Source: Betaproteobacteria bacterium HGW-Betaproteobacteria-1
GTDB taxonomy: Bacteria; Pseudomonadota; Gammaproteobacteria; Burkholderiales; Methylophilaceae
DNA: 64,000 bases
Direction of reading: 5' to 3'
Assembly (NCBI GenBank): GCA_002842435.1
Contig: PHCX01000003.1
Span: forward strand, 124,001 to 188,000
Both the position numbers and the translations under genes were made by a program. Of the stretch, positions 59,582-64,000 are shown piece after piece. Position 1 is the first letter of the stretch, and every line of letters begins with the position of its first letter. Under the pieces are notes generated by a model. It ran no database searches. It was not told the origin of the DNA and worked only from the letters and a program-made list of their open reading frames with translations.

Positions 59582-60489
59582 AAACTCAAACCATTAAATT
59601 CATCGCATTCATCGCATTACTGCTGACGAGTTATGCCGCCACAGCTCAAGACAATGAAATCAAAACCCTGAAAGTCGTCAATCCGCCGCACTCCGCCGGC
59701 ATACGCATCGGCGATGTGCTGGAGCGCCAGATCGAAGTACAAGTAAGTGCGCCGTACCAGATATCCCGCCAGGCATTACCGCTGAAAGGCTCTGTTCGTG
59801 ACGGCATCGAGTTATCCGATATTCAGGTGGATGACCTGAAAGGCAGCCAGGCCCCGGGCTATCTCATCAAGCTACGCTACCGGGTGTTTGCCAACGCGCA
59901 TGTGCCCACCTCGATGGCGTTGCCAGCCGAAGGGTTTGCGCTGACCGGCGGTGCGAAAGCACTTTCCATCAAGCTGCCAGCATGGCAATTCTGGTTTTCC
60001 CCGCTGGTACCGGCAGAGATCAAAAACGTCAAGGAACAGCTGATCCCGCAATTCAAACCTACGCTGGTTGACGTCGTTCCGCATCAACAGCGCCTCGCTG
60101 TTCTATTAAGCCTGCTCGTCATCGGATTGGCCGGACTGCTCTACATCAACGCAGATTCACGCTGGCTGCCATTCATGAATGGCGCATTTGCCCGGGCACA
60201 CCGCAAGCTGAAGAAACTGCCAAGGACCCAGACCAGCGAAAAAGAAGCCTTGTTACAGTTGCATCAGGCATTTAATAGCGTGAATGGCGCCAATCTGTTC
60301 GAAGGCGACATCGCAGGCTTCCTCTCCAAACATCCGCAATTCAGCAAACTCAGGAATGATATCGAACAGTTTTTCCAACGCTCGAACCAGGCCTTGTTCG
60401 GCGAATGGCACCATGACAGCGCGCAATTCATCGGCGAACTGACCGTATTGAGCAAGCGCCTGCGCGATTGCGAACGGAGAGTGTCATGA
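59578..60489 (+). CDS. MxaA-like membrane-anchored protein (cluster 2)
   Basis: 303 residues. Signal-like segment at about 5-22 (FIAFIALLLTSYAATAQ), an extracytoplasmic domain (SAGIRIGDVLERQIEVQVSA), a transmembrane helix near 175-192 (LAVLLSLLVIGLAGLLYI) and a C-terminal domain with LLQLHQAFNSVNGANLFEGD, matching AFNASLGSSVFSGN of the cluster 1 copy. It is 30 residues shorter, mainly in the extracytoplasmic part. A role in calcium loading of a dehydrogenase is inferred from MxaA. Confidence 0.78.
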   Translation: MKTQTIKFIAFIALLLTSYAATAQDNEIKTLKVVNPPHSAGIRIGDVLERQIEVQVSAPYQISRQALPLKGSVRDGIELSDIQVDDLKGSQAPGYLIKLRYRVFANAHVPTSMALPAEGFALTGGAKALSIKLPAWQFWFSPLVPAEIKNVKEQLIPQFKPTLVDVVPHQQRLAVLLSLLVIGLAGLLYINADSRWLPFMNGAFARAHRKLKKLPRTQTSEKEALLQLHQAFNSVNGANLFEGDIAGFLSKHPQFSKLRNDIEQFFQRSNQALFGEWHHDSAQFIGELTVLSKRLRDCERRVS

Positions 60490-61466
60490 TTTTGCTGCAT
60501 CCCTGGGTGCTGTTGCTGCTGCCTCTCGCATTCATCCCGTTCTGGCTCAAAAGCCACCAGGGACAACTTTATTCCTGGCTGCAGATCATGCCCGAGGACC
60601 GTTTCTCCGAAATCGCCAATCTGGCTGTCAAAGCTCTGATCTCGCTTATCCTGCTGACGATTCTTCTTGCACTGGCAGCGCCGCAGGGAGCCGACACCAA
60701 GGTGCAAAAAGTCGGCAAAGGCGCCCAGACCGTACTCGTCATCGACCGCAGTGTCAGCATGGACAAACCATTCGCCGGCGACCCGACCAGCGGACGCGTT
60801 GGAGAAATCAAATCGACCGCGGCGAGAAGACTCATCACCCGCTTTATCGACTCACGTCCTGACGACATGATGGGGGTGGTTGGTTTCACCAATTCCGCCC
60901 TCTACGGCATCAAGATCACGACCAATCGCGATGCCATCCATGCCGCGATCAATGCCGCCACCAGTTCAGCCCTTAACCAGACCAATATCGGCGTCGGGCT
61001 CACCCAGGGTGCCACGCTGTTCGATGCCATCCAGAACTCGGGGTCGCGCGCCATCATCCTGTTGTCGGATGGCGCCGGCAAACTGAGTCCGCGCGTCAAA
61101 CAAGTGCTTGCCGAGGAGTTGACCACGAAAAAACTGAACCTGTACTGGATCGTGTTACGCGAACCCAACGATGTCAGCATCTTCAGCAAGAATGAATACG
61201 CTGAAGACCGGATCCCGAATGCGATTCAGCTGGACCGCTATTTCCAGTCGCTCAAGATCAAGTACAAGGCCTTTGAGGCGGACAATCCGACTGCGCTGCA
61301 ATCCGCTTTGCAGGAAATCGACGCCAAAGAGAAAAACATCATCCAGTATCAGGTCACCATGCCCGGACATAACTATTCCCGGGACCTCATCGTACTGGCG
61401 CTGGTACTCAGCCTTCTCATCATTATCATCAAGAATCTAAAGGTTCATTCATGGAAAAGCGCATAA
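60486..61466 (+). CDS. BatA-like vWA membrane protein, MxaC-like (cluster 2)
   Basis: 326 residues from the ATG at 60486, overlapping the previous stop by 4 bp. N-terminal transmembrane segments, vWA MIDAS DRSVS in LVIDRSVSMDKPFAGDP, GFTNSALYGIKI and NSGSRAIILLSDGAGKLSPR (the latter shared with cluster 1), and a C-terminal membrane helix (LIVLALVLSLLIIIIK). It overlaps the MxaK-like gene by 16 bp, exactly as in cluster 1. Confidence 0.84.
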   Translation: MILLHPWVLLLLPLAFIPFWLKSHQGQLYSWLQIMPEDRFSEIANLAVKALISLILLTILLALAAPQGADTKVQKVGKGAQTVLVIDRSVSMDKPFAGDPTSGRVGEIKSTAARRLITRFIDSRPDDMMGVVGFTNSALYGIKITTNRDAIHAAINAATSSALNQTNIGVGLTQGATLFDAIQNSGSRAIILLSDGAGKLSPRVKQVLAEELTTKKLNLYWIVLREPNDVSIFSKNEYAEDRIPNAIQLDRYFQSLKIKYKAFEADNPTALQSALQEIDAKEKNIIQYQVTMPGHNYSRDLIVLALVLSLLIIIIKNLKVHSWKSA

Positions 61467-61987
61467 AAACCAGCAACCTGTTGTTTGGTCTGCTGTTGCT
61501 CACCGGCCTGCTGGGCTCCGCATTCGAGGGTTATCAGCTATGGAAAATAACGCAGGTCAATCAGGCCCTGCTGGCAGGCAACATCATCACGGATGAAGCC
61601 TTCCCTTATGAAAAGAAATTTTCCTCAGCCTACGCCCAAGGCAACAAGCAGGGTTACAAACATGCCGTGCAAACCTACGGCCAGTTGCTTGACACCTCGC
61701 CCACTGAAGCTGAGCAGGCAAAGATCCAGTTCAACATCGCCAATAATTTGTTCACATTGGGCCTGATTCGCAGAATCAACGACGACGGTACGCTGCAGGA
61801 CGATGCCCGCTACGCCTACACCCAAGCCAAGCTGGCTTATGAGCAATCCTTACGGCTTGCCCCCGATTCAGCCGAAGCCAAGTTCAACCTGAGCTTGCTG
61901 CACGCCATGATGGCGCGCGGCATGAAACCATCAGAAAAAGAAGACTCGACCATGGAACTCAGTAACCTGCCGATCGGTTTACCATGA
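61451..61987 (+). CDS. MxaK-like membrane-anchored protein (cluster 2)
   Basis: 178 residues, the same length as the cluster 1 paralogue. One N-terminal transmembrane helix (about 10-26, LLFGLLLLTGLLGSAFEGY), YEKKFSSAYAQGNKQGYKHA, a TPR-like IQFNIANNLFTLGLI, and AKLAYEQSLRLAPDSAEAKF. The C-terminus NLPIGLP parallels NIPVGLP of the other copy. Role inferred from MxaK, which helps load calcium into methanol dehydrogenase. Confidence 0.76.
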   Translation: MEKRIKTSNLLFGLLLLTGLLGSAFEGYQLWKITQVNQALLAGNIITDEAFPYEKKFSSAYAQGNKQGYKHAVQTYGQLLDTSPTEAEQAKIQFNIANNLFTLGLIRRINDDGTLQDDARYAYTQAKLAYEQSLRLAPDSAEAKFNLSLLHAMMARGMKPSEKEDSTMELSNLPIGLP

Positions 61988-62958
61988 AAAGAACCATGAC
62001 ATTTTTGCGGGAAAACCACGAAACCGCGCTCTACGTTGCAGCCGCAATGCTTCTGCTGCTGGCGCTGGTCAAGCCACAGATTCAATTGAAGCAGGATGTG
62101 CACAATTACCTGTTGCTGGCAGACGTATCACAAAGCATGAACGCCGAAGACGTCAAACTGAACGACAAGGTTGTCAGCCGCATGGCCTATACCCGGCATC
62201 TGATGAAGAAAATCGTCGAAACCTCGTCCTGCGGCACCTATATCAGTGTCGGCGTGTTTGCCTCCGATGCTGTGGCCCTGCTCGTCACGCCGCTGGAAGT
62301 CTGCGCGAACTATGACGTGATTAATGACTCGATCGATCATCTGGAGTGGCGCATGGCCTGGAAGGGCGATAGCCGTCTTGGCATCGGCGTCAGGGCAGCG
62401 GCCAGCATGTTCGATTATCTGAACGTGCCTGCCCAGCTGATGTTCTTTACCGACGGCGATGAAGCCCCGACACTCAATGTCACCATCAAGCAGGATCTGA
62501 GCGGCGTCCAGATCGGCCAGAACGTGGTGTTTGTCGGCGTTGGCGGTTCGGAAAACGTACCCGTTCCACGCTATAACTCGAAAAACACCTGGCTCGGGTT
62601 CTGGCCGGCCGGTGACAATCACAGCGAAGGTGGCGGCGTGATGTATACCGACACCAGCCAGGATGAACCGGACCCTCCGGTGGCTTCTGCCGAGTTTGAC
62701 CGCTATCTGACCAAGCATGATGCTGAATATCTGAGACAACTGGCCAGCGAAATCAACGGGAAATACATAGAAGGTCAGGACAACCCGGAGTTCTATGCCT
62801 ATGTGCAAGCGCAAAAACCGGCGGCGAGCTTCGTCACCGCGTATTCCATGCGCTGGATATATCTAAGTCTGGCTGGCATGCTCATCTTGCTGACATTCCT
62901 GCCCAATGCACTGCATCGCTGGCAGCAAGGGAGAATGATCTCTGCCGCCTCTGAATAA
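61984..62958 (+). CDS. vWA membrane protein, MxaL-like (cluster 2)
   Basis: 324 residues. Transmembrane segment near 16-30, vWA MIDAS DVSQS in YLLLADVSQSMNAEDVK, FFTDGDEAPTLNVTI, and a C-terminal transmembrane helix (WIYLSLAGMLILLTFLP). EFDRYLTKHDAEYLRQLASE matches GDRYLSTLNETYLQDLTKE of cluster 1. Last gene of the operon; it starts inside the mxaK-like stop (4-bp overlap). Confidence 0.82.
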   Translation: MKRTMTFLRENHETALYVAAAMLLLLALVKPQIQLKQDVHNYLLLADVSQSMNAEDVKLNDKVVSRMAYTRHLMKKIVETSSCGTYISVGVFASDAVALLVTPLEVCANYDVINDSIDHLEWRMAWKGDSRLGIGVRAAASMFDYLNVPAQLMFFTDGDEAPTLNVTIKQDLSGVQIGQNVVFVGVGGSENVPVPRYNSKNTWLGFWPAGDNHSEGGGVMYTDTSQDEPDPPVASAEFDRYLTKHDAEYLRQLASEINGKYIEGQDNPEFYAYVQAQKPAASFVTAYSMRWIYLSLAGMLILLTFLPNALHRWQQGRMISAASE

Positions 62959-62972
62959 CATAGGCAATCACA

Positions 62973-62995
62973 CAGGCATTTTCAGAAAATACCTG
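62973..62995. terminator. Hairpin between mxa cluster 2 and the glycosyltransferase gene
   Basis: CAGGCATTTT and AAAATACCTG form a 9-pair stem with one mismatch and a 3-base loop in the 43-bp gap between convergent genes. It could stop transcription from both sides, but has no separate T-tract. Confidence 0.45.
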
Positions 62996-63001
62996 CAGCC
63001 G

Positions 63002-64000
63002 TTATTCAGCAATCATCTGCCGATAAAAGGAAATCATGCGCTCGGCCTGGGCGCGTGAAGTCCATTTCTGCTGCACATAGCTTAAAGCCCTGGCACTCAG
63101 TTTCTGCCGCAGCTTCTTGTTCTGCAAAATGCTGTTGACCTTTTCGGCAAAAATCACTTCATCTTCCGGCGCGATCAGCGCGCCCTCGCCTTCAATCAGA
63201 ATCGATTTGGTACCCAGCTCGGCAATCGCCACCACTGGCGTGCCTTGTGCCATGGCTTCGATGATCACCAGGCCTTGCGTCTCCGATTTGGATGAAAAGA
63301 CAAAAACATCGGCCGCCTTGTAACAGGCGTTCAACTCGGTATTGCGATCCAGGTATCCGATAAAGCGGATGTTGTTCTGCAGGTTCAATTCGATTGCCAG
63401 CTGATGCAGACTCTTTTCGGCGGGCCCTTCGCCGGCGACCACCAGCAGCACATCGGGTTGCATCTCACGCAGTTCAGAAGCCATGCGCAGCAGAAAGTCG
63501 ATGTTCTTCTCAAAGGCCACCCGGCCGACATAAAGCGCCATCGGCCTGTCGTGTGGAATCTGATATTTCTCGCGGAATGCTGTACCATCGGCCGCCGCGA
63601 AACTTTGCGCCTGCAGGCCGGTGGGAATCACTTCGGCCTTAACCTTGACACCATATGAACGCAAGACATCGAGCATGGGCTGCGATGGCGCAACGATGGC
63701 ATCGACGCCGTTGCATTGACGCCGCGAGACAAACCTGGCGATGCCGCGCGCGGCTCGTCGGGGCATCCAGGGCAGGTAATGATGCAGATAGTCTTCAAAG
63801 AAGGTGTGATAGGTCTCGACACAGGGCACATCGAGCAGGTGCGCCAGCTTCTGGCCGAGATAATGTGCGGCGAAGGGGGTGTGGATATGTACCAGGTCGT
63901 AGTGTTCGCTTCGCAACTGCATCAACTGGTCCAGCGCCAGACCGTATTTCATCAAGCGATCTTCCGGATCGAAGTAGATTTTGCGAGCGGGAATGCGCCT
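63002..64000 (-). CDS. Family 4 glycosyltransferase, C-terminal part (cut by window edge)
   Basis: The frame stays open to the window edge (RRIPARKIYFDPEDR before the first in-window candidate start), so the N-terminus is missing; about 333 codons are visible. GT-B fold landmarks: LVHIHTPFAAHYLGQKLA, YHTFFEDYLHHYLPWMP, VIPTGLQ, MALYVGRVAFEKNIDFLL and the EX7E region SSKSETQGLVIIEAMAQGTP. It probably adds a hexose to a lipid or surface polymer; donor and acceptor are not evident. A short remnant of a close relative lies at 55876-55945. Confidence 0.88.
   Translation of the reverse strand, partial: RRIPARKIYFDPEDRLMKYGLALDQLMQLRSEHYDLVHIHTPFAAHYLGQKLAHLLDVPCVETYHTFFEDYLHHYLPWMPRRAARGIARFVSRRQCNGVDAIVAPSQPMLDVLRSYGVKVKAEVIPTGLQAQSFAAADGTAFREKYQIPHDRPMALYVGRVAFEKNIDFLLRMASELREMQPDVLLVVAGEGPAEKSLHQLAIELNLQNNIRFIGYLDRNTELNACYKAADVFVFSSKSETQGLVIIEAMAQGTPVVAIAELGTKSILIEGEGALIAPEDEVIFAEKVNSILQNKKLRQKLSARALSYVQQKWTSRAQAERMISFYRQMIAE

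Overview
The window reads as a chromosome segment of a betaproteobacterial methylotroph, most likely family Methylophilaceae (inference). It carries two copies of a gene set resembling mxaR-S-A-C-K-L, the methanol dehydrogenase maturation genes, among housekeeping genes in typical betaproteobacterial order (pyrG-kdsA-eno-ftsB, fabA-fabB, hom-thrC, yhdP-nitrilase-tldD, earP-efp). No methanol dehydrogenase structural gene (mxaF, mxaI or xoxF) lies in the window. No rRNA, tRNA, CRISPR array or transposase was recognised.

Layout. 1-6.7 kb (minus strand): start of thyA, thrC, hom, an AlaA-type aminotransferase, then fabB-fabA, with a plus-strand Mth938-like gene between. 6.9-12.4 kb (plus): first mxaRSACKL-like operon, converging on a YgfX-like gene that is divergent from ygfZ. 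14.1-19.8 kb (minus): pyrG-kdsA-eno-ftsB followed by a diguanylate cyclase. 20.0-21.4 kb: a 43-residue DUF3149 membrane protein behind a perfect FNR/ANR box and a well-placed -10, an unknown protein and a YchJ-like protein. 21.4-23.9 kb (minus): an unknown protein and an ABC-F ATPase. 24.1-34.3 kb (plus): yhdP, nitrilase, tldD, a histone-H1-tailed DUF2934 protein and mfd. 34.4-41.5 kb: two small unknown genes and a minus-strand addB-addA-like repair pair.

41.5-46.0 kb is an accessory island, AT-rich at its left edge: a 74-residue protein, a 794-residue GHKL (MutL/MORC-like) ATPase, a Vsr-type endonuclease and a cytosine-5 DNA methyltransferase, probably one operon. A 14-bp perfect palindrome lies in its predicted promoter, and imperfect inverted repeats lie at both edges. 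It is the best candidate for an unusual system: a restriction-modification-like defence locus built around a MORC-type ATPase and a Vsr-like nuclease lacking the Vsr zinc ligands.

46.1-64 kb: greB; a minus-strand Cus-type copper/silver efflux operon (small Cys/His-rich exported protein, CusC, CusB with fused CusF-like domain, CusA); earP-efp (EF-P with Arg32); a RIO kinase; a decayed glycosyltransferase fragment; a MocR-type regulator divergent from the second mxaRSACKL-like operon; and a partial family 4 glycosyltransferase at the right edge. The decayed fragment is about 88% identical over 58 bp to that glycosyltransferase, so the MocR plus mxa block sits between an intact gene and a remnant of its paralogue.
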